DNA of 37,553 nt from Patescibacteria group bacterium (GCA_018825385.1 JAHJEX010000017.1:1-37553); one strand, 5' to 3'; numbered from the stretch's first letter, positions 16,038-24,330 are shown. Made by a program: numbers and translations. Notes: generated from the letters alone by a model not told the origin.

Positions 16038-16838
16038 CTATCCCGCCGAAACATGGTCCAGTATCCACTGGCCAAGGGCGCGCACTGGTTCCTGGTGGTC
16101 AGGATAGAAGAAGTTAGCAATCGTGTTGACGTCCACGACCACGTCGTTGATGAATTCAACGTTGAGAAAGATCAAGGAAAAGTGCTCGCCGATCTGCTGA
16201 GCAACCTGTAGCTGAGTTTGGAAAACTGTGAGATCCGTAATCAGTTTACGGCTCTTCTTCTTGGACTGAAGCGCATCTTCCTTCCATCGTCCGTAGAAAC
16301 AGTCGTTGATTCCATAGATCGTCAGAACACGCCGGTCGCTGTTAGGAATTAACTCTTCCACATACACTGGGTCTTCAAAAGAGTGAATTCCATCGCGGGC
16401 ACAGCGTATTGTTTGATGTCCACACAGAGACTTCCAGACCACTGTTTCGCCTAGATCGCTGGGGATCGTAGCGGAACTGCCAAAGTAGAATCGGGGAACC
16501 CTCACCCCAATTCTTTTCAGTGACATGTTACGGGCAAGTGGGTGTTCGAACAGCTGAATAGCAGAAAGCGGATTGACCACCCTAGTTCCAGCCTGTTCGG
16601 CGTACGCAAGAAAGGGAGCCAGCCACGGCAGGATATCCTGGCTATGGTTCAGCACCAGGATAAAATCGGGTCGATTAGACCATTGGCCATCGGTGTGGCT
16701 CAGTACTTCAATCAGCGCTTTGCGGTTATGGGGACGGATAACCCGAATCCTCATCGAGTCAAAGACCTGATCAACTAGCCTCGTATCAAGGAAGTTGAGT
16801 AGATCAATAACCAGTACAGTAACGTTCGAATGAGTCAC
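16038..16838 (-). CDS. RimK-like ATP-grasp protein, divergent
   Basis: A 266-aa protein with an N-terminal Rossmann-like part and a probable ATP-grasp fold. Hints are NPLSAIQLFEHPLARNMSLKRIGVRVPRF split as in RimK relatives (short helix then V-P-x-F), VVWKSLCG with the ATP-binding Lys, VYVEELIP with the adenine-binding Glu, DRRVLTIYG, and FLNVEFINDVVVDVNTIANF, where DVN stands for the usual E-x-N magnesium motif. ATP-grasp ligases join a carboxylate to an amine or thiol; the substrate here is unknown. The GTG start at 16838 lies six bases after AAGGAGG. It is GC-rich, alone, and ends at its own terminator, while the genes on both sides are AT-rich. Confidence 0.65.
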   Translation of the reverse strand: MTHSNVTVLVIDLLNFLDTRLVDQVFDSMRIRVIRPHNRKALIEVLSHTDGQWSNRPDFILVLNHSQDILPWLAPFLAYAEQAGTRVVNPLSAIQLFEHPLARNMSLKRIGVRVPRFYFGSSATIPSDLGETVVWKSLCGHQTIRCARDGIHSFEDPVYVEELIPNSDRRVLTIYGINDCFYGRWKEDALQSKKKSRKLITDLTVFQTQLQVAQQIGEHFSLIFLNVEFINDVVVDVNTIANFFYPDHQEPVRALGQWILDHVSAG

Positions 16839-17024
16839 TTGATTCCTCCTTTCAAAGCTTCCGCTCAGCTGTCTGGTGACAAGGTACGTGAGTCAATTAG
16901 ATTAGCAAAAAACGATTCATTTGGCAAATTTATTTTTATACACTATTTTATTTACTGTTGTTTTCCTGTACAATAATACCAATTGACGGGAAAGAAACAG
17001 GAGAAAATTATCACCCCATTTTGT

Positions 17025-17030
17025 TATAAT
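17025..17030 (+). promoter_or_regulatory. TATAAT overlapping the ispG start codon
   Basis: A consensus -10 hexamer ends inside the ATG of ispG (17029-17031). If used, transcription would begin inside the gene, so it may be chance. An upstream candidate TACAAT (about 16970-16975) would give a leader of about 50 bases with GGAG near 17000, rather far from the start. Confidence 0.25.
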
Positions 17031-18087
17031 GATTACTCAACGCAGAAAAGCAAAAACAGTTCAAATTGGCGACAAGGCGATTGGAGGCCAAAATCCTGTT
17101 TTAGTACAGTCAATGTGCAATACAAAAACTACCGATGTTGAAAAAACAGTAAAGCAAATCAACGATCTAACAAAAGCAGGCTGTGAGATTATAAGGGTAG
17201 CTGTTCCTAATATACTGGCAGCAAAATCTTTAGGGAAAATAAAAAAACAAATAGCTATCCCCTTAGTGGCTGATATTCATTTTGATTATCGTCTTGCACT
17301 CGAAGCTCTAGAACAAGGGGTAGATAAACTGCGGATTAATCCTGGAAATATTGGATCAAAAGAGAAGACTGAAGCAGTGGTGAAAGTAGCCAAGAATAAA
17401 GGCGTGCCTATTCGCATAGGTGTAAATAGTGGGTCACTCCCTCAGGATATTCTGGAAAAGAATGAAATGCAGGTTACACCAGAGGGAATGGTGGAGGCCG
17501 CGTTACGTCATGTTGAGATTCTGGAAAAACTTAAATTCAAAGATACTATAGTTTCCCTCAAAGCTCCTGATGCACCGCGAATGATTGAAGCATACCGTCT
17601 ATTCGCCAAAGAAACTGATTATCCTATGCATTTAGGAGTCACCGAAGCGGGATTGAAGTTTGTCGGTACAATTCAGTCATCAATTGGCATTGGCACTTTG
17701 TTGGCAGAAGGGATTGGTGACACTATTAGAGTATCCTTAACAGATGAACCAGTTGAAGAAGTAAAAGTAGGTTGGGAAATACTGAAATCCCTGGACTTAC
17801 GACAAAGGGGAAGAAAATTAATCAGTTGTCCAACATGTGGTCGAACCCAAATTGATTTGATTAAATTAGCAAAGCAAGTTGAAGAGGCAACTAGAGGAAT
17901 TAAGAAAAATATAAAAGTGGCCGTGATGGGTTGTGTAGTAAATGGACCCGGAGAAGCCAGAGAAGCAGATATTGGAGTTACCGGAGGCAGAGGTGTCGGG
18001 ATTATTTTCAAAAAAGATAAGATACTAAAAACGGTTCCAGAAGACAAAATCATCGAAACTCTTTTGGAAGAAATAGAAAAACTTTAG
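17029..18087 (+). CDS. ispG: 4-hydroxy-3-methylbut-2-en-1-yl diphosphate synthase
   Basis: The sixth MEP-pathway step, a [4Fe-4S] enzyme turning MEcPP into HMBPP, the substrate of IspH. Visible are GGQNPVLVQSMCNT, VADIHFDYRLAL, KLRINPGNIG, IRIGVNSGSL, the two-Cys ISCPTCGRTQ and GCVVNGPGEA supplying the third Cys. 352 aa fits the bacterial two-domain form. The start gives the expected MITQRRKAKTV, although no Shine-Dalgarno site is near. It is one of few plus-strand genes and its TAG overlaps the TAA of the convergent glycosidase by three bases, with no terminator between. Confidence 0.96.
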   Translation: MITQRRKAKTVQIGDKAIGGQNPVLVQSMCNTKTTDVEKTVKQINDLTKAGCEIIRVAVPNILAAKSLGKIKKQIAIPLVADIHFDYRLALEALEQGVDKLRINPGNIGSKEKTEAVVKVAKNKGVPIRIGVNSGSLPQDILEKNEMQVTPEGMVEAALRHVEILEKLKFKDTIVSLKAPDAPRMIEAYRLFAKETDYPMHLGVTEAGLKFVGTIQSSIGIGTLLAEGIGDTIRVSLTDEPVEEVKVGWEILKSLDLRQRGRKLISCPTCGRTQIDLIKLAKQVEEATRGIKKNIKVAVMGCVVNGPGEAREADIGVTGGRGVGIIFKKDKILKTVPEDKIIETLLEEIEKL

Positions 18088-19607
18088 AAGCTTGGAACAG
18101 ACTTCTGAATATATTCCTGATAATCAGGATGTTCCTGCCAGAACTTCCATGGAATAGATGTGTGCACTGTCTTACCGCCGTAAATTACCGCCCGGGCTAT
18201 CGCCTCAACCGGATATCCGCCGTACGCATAAGAATTGAACAGTTTCACCCAGTTAGTATCATTTATTCTCAAATTCTCCAAAGCAAACTGCGATTGGAGT
18301 TTTTGTTTTAGTTCAGTTGCTTTTGCTTGTTCTGTTAAAATCGGAAGTCGCGCCTTGCCATATGCATACACAAATCTTCCTTTCACCAAATCCTTGCCAA
18401 TATACTCTGTATAATCATTACTTTCTTGCCAATAATTATAATGCATTTCGGGATGAATAGTTTTTCCCCCAAAACGCAATGACTGCACAATAGCAATCAC
18501 TGGGTATCCGCCATAAATATAGGCATTTACCAATTTATACCAATTCTCCTGCGTCACTGGAATTTTACCTTCACCAAAATATCTTTCTAAAACAGCTTTT
18601 AGTTCACTGGCATGTTTTTGTTCTAAACTGAACGATATCCTTTTTTGATCATACGGCCCATATGGAAGCTTTCTGTACCAATGCCAAGAAAGGCGCGGGC
18701 TCATATTCAAGTCCAATAGCCCAAAACTGTCCTCATATGAATCTCCAGTTTCTCTGTTGCGGACATTATAAAGAAAAATTTTATCAACAAACCCTGTTTC
18801 CAATAACAGCTTTGTCGCATCATCTAAATAATCTGCCTGAGACTGCTCCGTAACTTTTACTGACCCGGTGGAACATCCAAATTCTGTAATCCAAATTTGT
18901 TCACCCGGCCGGTATGTGCCCACAACACTTCTTAGCGTATCCAGATGAGACATCATTTCTTGAGAATTTTGGTTCTCACAATAATATCCATGCACCGCTA
19001 AACGGTCAAAATAGTCACCATAGTCCTGAAAAAGTCTTTCCGCAAAATACCAATTAAACCAACTGAGTCCCCCGTTTAAAACTAGGGCTTCAGGATCAAT
19101 ATTTTTGATTGTTCGATAAGCCCTTTCTAAAATTGGTCCGTATGTTTCCGGATTATGAGGCGTAAGATATGTTGGAGAGTCAGGTTCATTCCAAATCTCC
19201 CAGGCCTCTACCTTGTCTTTGTAGCGATACACCACTGACCGGACAAATTCCTCCCATACATCCAGATCCGGTTGGTAAAAATCCCCGTTTGTAACCCCAT
19301 AAGCCAGCATACCGAGCACTTTTATTCCTTCATCTTCATATTTCTCTAAAATAGAATCATAGCGTTCAAACCACGCTTCTGGATTTTCCACCATAAATAC
19401 TTCTGTATAAAAATGTTCCCTCACCCAAGTTGTTCTGCTTTGATGCAAGCGCTGTTGGTATAAATCGTCCATACCAAAACCGCCCAAAGCCCAATGGACA
19501 TTCAGGCCAATTCTGTCATTTGTTGCGACCCATGGATCAGCAGAATATGCTGTTATTGGAGCGACTAGAATGAATAAAATTAAAATGGCAAAAGTGATTT
19601 TTTTCAT
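18084..19607 (-). CDS. Secreted clan GH-A glycoside hydrolase with two C-terminal repeats
   Basis: A 507-aa exported protein. Residues 1-23 are a signal peptide with likely cleavage after AYSA. The catalytic domain (about 30-325) is a GH-A barrel, closest by eye to GH39/GH5-like enzymes: acid/base Glu141 in EIWNEPDSP and nucleophile Glu242 in IWITEFGCSTG. Two repeats of about 80 aa follow (about 338-418 and 420-500), each with a LEQ/TEQ helix, NW-KL-N-Y, YGGYPV-AI and FGGKTIH or YGGKTVH, then W-QE--DY-EYI. They may bind cell wall or a polysaccharide. It is convergent with ispG and overlaps its end. Target sugar unknown. Confidence 0.8.
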   Translation of the reverse strand: MKKITFAILILFILVAPITAYSADPWVATNDRIGLNVHWALGGFGMDDLYQQRLHQSRTTWVREHFYTEVFMVENPEAWFERYDSILEKYEDEGIKVLGMLAYGVTNGDFYQPDLDVWEEFVRSVVYRYKDKVEAWEIWNEPDSPTYLTPHNPETYGPILERAYRTIKNIDPEALVLNGGLSWFNWYFAERLFQDYGDYFDRLAVHGYYCENQNSQEMMSHLDTLRSVVGTYRPGEQIWITEFGCSTGSVKVTEQSQADYLDDATKLLLETGFVDKIFLYNVRNRETGDSYEDSFGLLDLNMSPRLSWHWYRKLPYGPYDQKRISFSLEQKHASELKAVLERYFGEGKIPVTQENWYKLVNAYIYGGYPVIAIVQSLRFGGKTIHPEMHYNYWQESNDYTEYIGKDLVKGRFVYAYGKARLPILTEQAKATELKQKLQSQFALENLRINDTNWVKLFNSYAYGGYPVEAIARAVIYGGKTVHTSIPWKFWQEHPDYQEYIQKSVPSF

Positions 19608-19639
19608 GAACTTCTATTATACACAATATTTAGCAATAT

Positions 19640-19691
19640 AAAAAAGGCTCCTGATAAGACCGGGGGTCTCGTCGGGAACCGTGACAGGAGC
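19640..19691 (-). terminator. Rho-independent terminator of purB
   Basis: Minus-strand GCTCCTG (19691-19685) pairs with CAGGAGC (19653-19647), with further pairing inside, then CC and six Ts. Confidence 0.8.
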
Positions 19692-19692
19692 G

Positions 19693-21051
19693 TTATGTCG
19701 CCTGTCGTGTGAAAATGTACTCGATGCCGGCGCGAGCATAGGCTTCGTGGTCGAAGAATGCCTGGAGCTCTTCCTGCCCCAAGATATCGCTCGCCGTACG
19801 AGTATCCTCATTACCCTTCACCATTTCGGAGATGGGCATTCTGGCTAGCTCGACGCTCAGATGCGTGCGATCATCATTCGCCTTGAAGGAACACGCCTGG
19901 ATTAGGCGATAGGCCGTCTCGTAGTCCAGTCCCGCATCTTCCAAAGCATGGCGAACTCTCTGGCCTGCCCAGACACCCAGCGACTCGTGCGTCAGACGAT
20001 GTAGCATCTTGTCTGGAAACACTTCTAGGTTCTCCACCATAACAGCCAACTTGGTCGCCATATAGTGCACGATCGTGGTAGCCCGACCGAAGATATGACG
20101 CTCCACGTTGGACTGGGAGATCTCCCGACCTTCGAAAGTGCCGATATCCTCCAGTGCACACATCGCGTCCGCCCGTAACATCCGGGGCATGCCCATGAAC
20201 TGCTCGGTCAAGATAGGGTTCTTCTTCCACGGCATGGCCGAGGAACCCTTCTGCTTCTTCTTGCGTGGTTCACGCAATTCCTGGACCTCAGACCGCATCA
20301 TAACCCAGAAGGTCTTAGCGATCTGTTCGAACACACCGCCACAAATGGCAAGCGTGGTGACCAATGAAGCATGGCGATCGCGTTGCAGGATCTGGGTTTC
20401 TGCCAGGGCTGGCGTCAGTCCCAAATGCCTTAGAGCATGCTTCTCTACATCGGGATTCAAACCGGCATAGCTGCCAACCGCGCCGGAGACCTTGCCTTCG
20501 GCCAGGTCGAATTCCAACACGATACGCAGTCTGGCAATACAACGACGGACTTCCTCGGCAAACACCAGCAGTAGATGACCGAACGTAGAGGGCTCGGCAT
20601 ACTGACCATGCGTGCGCATGATCATCCAAGTCCACTTGTGTTCCATCGCCTTCTGCTGCAATGCCTGATCCAGCAGTCCTAGTGCCCCCAGGTCCAGTTT
20701 GACCGCCTTGCGCAGCATCAGGATCAGCGCCGGATCCTCGATGTCGTAGGAGGTGATTTCCCGGTGGAACTGAACGTTGAGATGCCCAATGCCGGCAGCT
20801 TCCAGAGTTTCGTGTACCGCCGTGATGAAAGCAATCATGTCATGGTGGATTTCGGCGTCGATTTCGTCGATCCGCTGCACCGTGAACCCAGCATGTCGCG
20901 AGATATCACGCAGAGCGTGTTGAGGAGCTAACCCCAACTGCTCACGTGCTCGCAGTACCGCCAGTTCCACCTCGAGCCAGTGTTCAAACTTCGTTTCCTC
21001 TCGGAGCCAAAGTTCTTGCATCGGCGGCAAGGCATATCGCTTGATAATCAC
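19693..21051 (-). CDS. purB: Adenylosuccinate lyase
   Basis: Cleaves SAICAR in IMP synthesis and adenylosuccinate in AMP synthesis. The fumarase-superfamily signature is GSSAMPWKKNP (usually GSSAMPHKRNP) carrying the catalytic Ser; MRTHGQYAEPSTFGH holds the general acid His. I choose the GTG at 21051 (M-IIKRYALPPMQELW) because GAGGAG lies six bases upstream and this matches family N-termini; a TTG seven codons earlier includes that ribosome site inside the gene. The expected HYGLTSSDVVDTA block is HREITSYDIEDPA, so the enzyme is divergent. About 452 aa is typical. GC-rich, single-gene unit. Confidence 0.95.
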   Translation of the reverse strand: MIIKRYALPPMQELWLREETKFEHWLEVELAVLRAREQLGLAPQHALRDISRHAGFTVQRIDEIDAEIHHDMIAFITAVHETLEAAGIGHLNVQFHREITSYDIEDPALILMLRKAVKLDLGALGLLDQALQQKAMEHKWTWMIMRTHGQYAEPSTFGHLLLVFAEEVRRCIARLRIVLEFDLAEGKVSGAVGSYAGLNPDVEKHALRHLGLTPALAETQILQRDRHASLVTTLAICGGVFEQIAKTFWVMMRSEVQELREPRKKKQKGSSAMPWKKNPILTEQFMGMPRMLRADAMCALEDIGTFEGREISQSNVERHIFGRATTIVHYMATKLAVMVENLEVFPDKMLHRLTHESLGVWAGQRVRHALEDAGLDYETAYRLIQACSFKANDDRTHLSVELARMPISEMVKGNEDTRTASDILGQEELQAFFDHEAYARAGIEYIFTRQAT

Positions 21052-21111
21052 AAGTTTCTCCTCTCTATCCAAAGTAAAAAGGGCAAACGGTATGTCACCT
21101 TATCAAATATG

Positions 21112-21567
21112 TTACAGAAAATCAAGGTATTCTCTAAAGATACTATTTTTGAATTTCTGTTCAGCTTTATTTATATTTCCCTTAGAATAAATAATTTTCA
21201 TTCCTTTAACTAACTGAAGCTCCTTATTGATTTCCACATCCGATTTACATTGTTTCAAGTAGTTCAAATAGCAGTTTTGGTATTGATCCAGTGTTTTGCA
21301 ATTTAAAAAATTCTGGGGACCAAACAGTTTTTTATCCTCCTTATTCGAAGGATATAGTCCTACGGAAAAATATCCTTCTTTTTCATTCTTCAGTAGCTGA
21401 AAAAGTGGGCAGTTTTTACAATCATTTTTGCATAGCCTCACATCTTCCGTATCAAATACAAAGCGAAATCCTCGCCAATCGTCAACCACAATATTAATAA
21501 ACCCGTCATACTTTTTTGATAGTTCATTTAATTTTTTATATGCGATTTTTAAAATATCTTTTCTCAT
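21112..21567 (-). CDS. Hypothetical protein with a Cys cluster
   Basis: I do not recognise this 151-aa protein. It starts with a basic helix (MRKDILKIAYKKLNELSKKY), continues with INIVVDDWRGFRFVFD, then has a C-x3-C-x2-C group (LCKNDCKNCPLF near residues 45-53) and three later Cys in NCKTLDQYQNC...KQC. Six cysteines spaced this way suggest a zinc or Fe-S site. It is AT-rich like the host genes but lies between two GC-rich cassettes (purB and the radical SAM gene). Confidence 0.65.
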   Translation of the reverse strand: MRKDILKIAYKKLNELSKKYDGFINIVVDDWRGFRFVFDTEDVRLCKNDCKNCPLFQLLKNEKEGYFSVGLYPSNKEDKKLFGPQNFLNCKTLDQYQNCYLNYLKQCKSDVEINKELQLVKGMKIIYSKGNINKAEQKFKNSIFREYLDFL

Positions 21568-21587
21568 TATTTTTCTGATTAAAAATT

Positions 21588-21623
21588 ATTGATTGGGGCA
21601 GATATTAAACTACCCCAATCAAT
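21588..21623 (-). terminator. Rho-independent terminator of the radical SAM gene
   Basis: ATTGATTGGGG (21588-21598) pairs with CCCCAATCAAT (21613-21623); on the minus strand AATTTTT follows. It begins about 10 bases after the radical SAM stop. Confidence 0.82.
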
Positions 21624-21632
21624 TTCTGAATG

Positions 21633-22709
21633 TCAGTCCAAAAATGGAACAGGACACAACGGATAGCCACCAAACGGGTCACCCGTACCTTCAACAGTAG
21701 CTCGGCAGCCGCCTCGGCATTGATTCCATCTGGAACAGCTTGCGCATGGTTCGCCGACTGTTTCCTGCGAAAGCACAAGGCGATTGCAAATCAACGGCGA
21801 CTCGTATGCCTTGCGGATCGGGTCAGGATCAGTGATTCGAGCCAACTCCACAGTTGAATTGGAACAAGCACGAATATGACCATCAACCGCAAAGTACAGA
21901 CCCTTGTCATAGAACGGACATGACCCAAACACGTGCGGCATCAGAACTTCAGCCTCATCCAAGCCAAATTCAATTCGAACCGATTGGATTTTTCTAATCA
22001 TGACTGCCAACTGTTGCGGAGTCGGTGCCACCTGCCAGTAATCTGGTCCAATAGGCTCACCAGAACCCATTAGTTCCAGATCAGTGCCAATTCCCTGTTC
22101 CAGACACCACCGATAGTAATCTGGTACATATGCCAGGTTTTGCCTGCGAATTAGATTTTGCAACCGGAAGAGCGGATCGCGATATCCAACATTCTGGAAT
22201 ATCTTGATTGCCGCAAGCAATCGGTTCACCACTCTAGTTCCTCGCCCCAGCATCTTTCCCTGAAGAGGATACTGCAAAGGATCAGAGGGGTTAATGTTCA
22301 ATTTGCCAGTGATGTGCACATTTCGGTCATACAACCATTGTGCCAACTCGGGTGTAATTGCCAACATGTTGGTGAATATCCAGGGCAAAATTTCGCGACG
22401 CAGAAGTTCTTCAATAAATTCCTGTAAACACGGCCACAACAGCGGTTCGCCACCAAGCAAGTCCATTGTCTCAAGTTCTGCGCCACAGTAATCGCGACAC
22501 AGATCCAGAACACATACTGCCTGCTCCAGAGACATATCCCCTTTGTTAAGAGAATCGCGTCGAACCATGTAGCAACCCGGGCATGCACACTGACACCGGG
22601 TAGTAACCTCTACAATTCCATACCGAAGCCCTGCCGATTGAAGAGCCTCTTGGTAGCGCATGTCGATCGTCGTTGGGATCCCTCCAGCACAAGGTCGGTA
22701 TTCCTTCAT
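21633..22709 (-). CDS. Radical SAM enzyme with SPASM-type C-terminus
   Basis: The radical SAM cluster motif is Cys39-x3-Cys43-x2-Cys46 in TRCQCACPGCYM, followed by DLLGGEPLLWP (the GGEP SAM-binding motif). The last third has a SPASM-like set of Cys: GSCPFYDKG, IRACSNS, PCASCSRWNQCRGGC and PLCP, expected to bind one or two extra Fe-S clusters. Such enzymes modify peptides or proteins. The ATG at 22709 follows GGAGG by seven bases and is preferred over an upstream in-frame ATG at 22757. The gene is GC-rich and stands alone. No classic precursor peptide gene is next to it; small proteins of unknown role lie at 23350 and 23838. Substrate unknown. Confidence 0.85.
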   Translation of the reverse strand: MKEYRPCAGGIPTTIDMRYQEALQSAGLRYGIVEVTTRCQCACPGCYMVRRDSLNKGDMSLEQAVCVLDLCRDYCGAELETMDLLGGEPLLWPCLQEFIEELLRREILPWIFTNMLAITPELAQWLYDRNVHITGKLNINPSDPLQYPLQGKMLGRGTRVVNRLLAAIKIFQNVGYRDPLFRLQNLIRRQNLAYVPDYYRWCLEQGIGTDLELMGSGEPIGPDYWQVAPTPQQLAVMIRKIQSVRIEFGLDEAEVLMPHVFGSCPFYDKGLYFAVDGHIRACSNSTVELARITDPDPIRKAYESPLICNRLVLSQETVGEPCASCSRWNQCRGGCRATVEGTGDPFGGYPLCPVPFLD

Positions 22710-22750
22710 GACTAAACCTCCAAACTGTAAACGAGCATTTAGACTTTTGA

Positions 22751-22785
22751 AAATCAAAAGCCCCTTCTCTCTGTGAGAAGGGGCT
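22751..22785. terminator. Bidirectional terminator after the YerC-like gene
   Basis: AGCCCCTTCTC (22759-22769) pairs with GAGAAGGGGCT (22775-22785). Minus-strand TTTTGATTTT follows, serving the regulator gene at 22809; plus-strand GGTTTTAT is on the other side. Confidence 0.82.
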
Positions 22786-22808
22786 GGTTTTATATATTTT
22801 CCGCTATA

Positions 22809-23132
22809 TCAAAACAACCCTTTCCCAGAAGAGGAAGAGTTATGTCGATGACCATTAATTCTTTGAAGCATTTTTTTGTATCCGCCTTTGCTTTTTTTGA
22901 GCCATTTAGAGATTCTGGCAACTGTAGTAGAACTAAGTCCGGTTTTTTCAATAATCTGACTATAAGGTATGTTTTGGTTGAGCATCCGAGCAGCACGCCA
23001 ACGGTTGCCAAGTTCAACAATCTCTTGCTCAGTCAATAAATCACGAAAAAAATCTCTAGCTTCTTGTATATTCTTGAGAGACAGGATGATTTTATATAAT
23101 TCTTCTGTTCTTTTTGTATCCCATTTATTCAT
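22809..23132 (-). CDS. YerC/TrpR-family helix-turn-helix protein
   Basis: A 107-aa DNA-binding protein of the YerC/YecD group related to TrpR. The diagnostic stretch is FRDLLTEQEIVELGNRWRAARML followed by the helix-turn-helix YSQIIEKTGLSSTTVARISKWL (about residues 57-78). Trp-binding residues cannot be judged by eye. It is AT-rich, has its own terminator, and lies between the radical SAM gene and the 108-aa orphan. Its targets are unknown. The Ser-rich C-terminus (HNSSSSGKG) is probably disordered. Confidence 0.85.
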   Translation of the reverse strand: MNKWDTKRTEELYKIILSLKNIQEARDFFRDLLTEQEIVELGNRWRAARMLNQNIPYSQIIEKTGLSSTTVARISKWLKKSKGGYKKMLQRINGHRHNSSSSGKGLF

Positions 23133-23314
23133 TTTGGCTAAGATTAGTACTTTATTAAACTAAAGTGATACTACAAATACCAGTATATCACACCTAGATA
23201 TCCTGTCAATCCCGCTCCCTAAGTTTCGCATGCAAAAACTTGTTTTTGTCAGGAAAAAAATAACTATTCCATCAATCATCTTTAATATTCATTTATAATC
23301 AGATTTTTTCAGAT

Positions 23315-23350
23315 AAAAAAACCGCTACTATCTCAAAAGATGTAGGCGGT
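23315..23350 (-). terminator. Rho-independent terminator of the 108-aa orphan
   Basis: Minus-strand ACCGCCTAC pairs with GTAGCGGT with one bulge, followed by seven Ts and ATCT. The stem begins right at the stop codon. Confidence 0.8.
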
Positions 23351-23673
23351 TAAGCGCGAAGCGAAGGAACATTGATTGTCCAAAGAACCGAACCGTCCCT
23401 GGTTCTGGTAATGAAGCTTTCGCCTTTGGACATCAGCCGACCAATGAGCGAGCGGATCCGTTTTTGGTCATCGATTCCGGTAAACCGCAGGTCGGACGTT
23501 TCCAAATCCGGCGAAAGACTACCTGGGAAAATGTTCCCTATGATAATCCGGCCGTCCCATAATGCTCTTTCCACAGCAAGCGGGCCCAGTAGTGGGATGT
23601 CGTGCGGATCAATGACCCGCGCTCCCACTGTTCGGGCTACACTTTCGATAACCCTTTTTTCCCAGATTCCCAT
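23350..23673 (-). CDS. Orphan small protein, about 107 aa
   Basis: Not recognised. Starting at the ATG at 23673 (MGIWEKRVIESVARTVG), eight bases after GGGAGG, it is a compact mixed alpha/beta protein with no Cys and no membrane segment. IDPHDIPLLGPLAVERALWDGRII and RSLIGRLMSKGESFI look like structured core, and it ends in DGSVLWTINVPSLRA. GC-rich, single-gene, terminator at its stop. A hairpin lies in the leader (23694-23712). It is likely real because of the strong ribosome site, terminator and codon pattern. Confidence 0.65.
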   Translation of the reverse strand: MGIWEKRVIESVARTVGARVIDPHDIPLLGPLAVERALWDGRIIIGNIFPGSLSPDLETSDLRFTGIDDQKRIRSLIGRLMSKGESFITRTRDGSVLWTINVPSLRA

Positions 23674-23693
23674 CAAAAGAACCTCCCTATTTG

Positions 23694-23712
23694 ATGAGTT
23701 GTTTCAACTCAT
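23694..23712 (-). promoter_or_regulatory. Leader hairpin before the 108-aa orphan
   Basis: ATGAGTTG (23694-23701) and CAACTCAT (23705-23712) form a perfect 8-bp stem with a 3-base loop, a few bases upstream of the GGGAGG on the minus strand. It could be an operator or an RNA element affecting translation. Confidence 0.45.
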
Positions 23713-23769
23713 TGAACCAGTTAGTTCCAGATGTAAGGTAACAGAACTGCCCCGGCAGGTCAAATGGAT

Positions 23770-23816
23770 AAAAAAACCGCCTCAACCCTGGAAAGATTTG
23801 TTAGCGGTTTAGGCGG
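23770..23816 (-). terminator. Rho-independent terminator of the zinc-ribbon gene
   Basis: Minus-strand CCGCCT (23816-23811) pairs with AGGCGG (23782-23777), with an alternative AACCGC/GCGGTT pairing inside, followed by seven Ts and ATCC. Confidence 0.8.
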
Positions 23817-23837
23817 GAGAAAATCGCCTGGGTGAGT

Positions 23838-24161
23838 CTAGGGAAAGAGTGAAGGAGCGTTCTGGCGGTTAGCCTCATAGAATTGTTCCGGTTCATGCCG
23901 CAACACGGAACAGTGTTCTTCGCCAGATCCAATCTGGCCACCGCAGAGATTACACCGCGTGCCGTTAGGCACACACTGGACCATGTGAACTGGTCGCTCC
24001 TGGGAGCCGGGTTTGAGTGAAACACGATAGTGCTCACCTTTAACATGACGCTGGTGACATTCCGTGGCTCCCTTAAGCCAGAGTTCGCCACAAATGTTGC
24101 AGTTACCTTGCCAGTTACGCTCCGCTTGTACAACTCTATGGTTTGTTCGTGTCTCGGGCAT
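23838..24161 (-). CDS. Small protein with two matching zinc-ribbon-like units
   Basis: A 107-aa protein not recognised as a named family. It has an internal duplication: Cys21-x2-Cys24-x10-Cys35-x3-His39 and Cys70-x2-Cys73-x10-Cys84-x4-His89, 49 residues apart. The pattern resembles HNH or ribbon-type zinc sites and may bind nucleic acid. The second unit lies in RCNLCGGQIGSGEEHCSVLRH minus its ends. The ATG at 24161 follows AGGAGG by six bases. GC-rich, single gene, with its own terminator. Confidence 0.65.
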   Translation of the reverse strand: MPETRTNHRVVQAERNWQGNCNICGELWLKGATECHQRHVKGEHYRVSLKPGSQERPVHMVQCVPNGTRCNLCGGQIGSGEEHCSVLRHEPEQFYEANRQNAPSLFP

Positions 24162-24330
24162 CAGATCCCTCCTAGCTCTTCAAGATTTCAATTCAGGATC
24201 AATCCACGACAGAATTTCGTGAATCACGGCTATGTCGTTTGAACGGGTTGGATACTGAAACACGCTACAACAAAGTCTATATCAAGTAAAATCAAAACGC
24301 AATATGCAAAAGTAATCGCAATAAACAAAC

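Noticed and set aside
17025-17030. Leaderless ispG promoter
   Set aside because: The TATAAT is perfect but overlaps the start codon, so transcription from it would begin inside the gene; kept only as a low-confidence site.
131-24161. GC-rich genes as contamination or chimeric assembly
   Set aside because: They alternate repeatedly with AT-rich genes at single-gene scale with AT-rich spacers and terminators, which an assembly error would not produce; read coverage would settle it.
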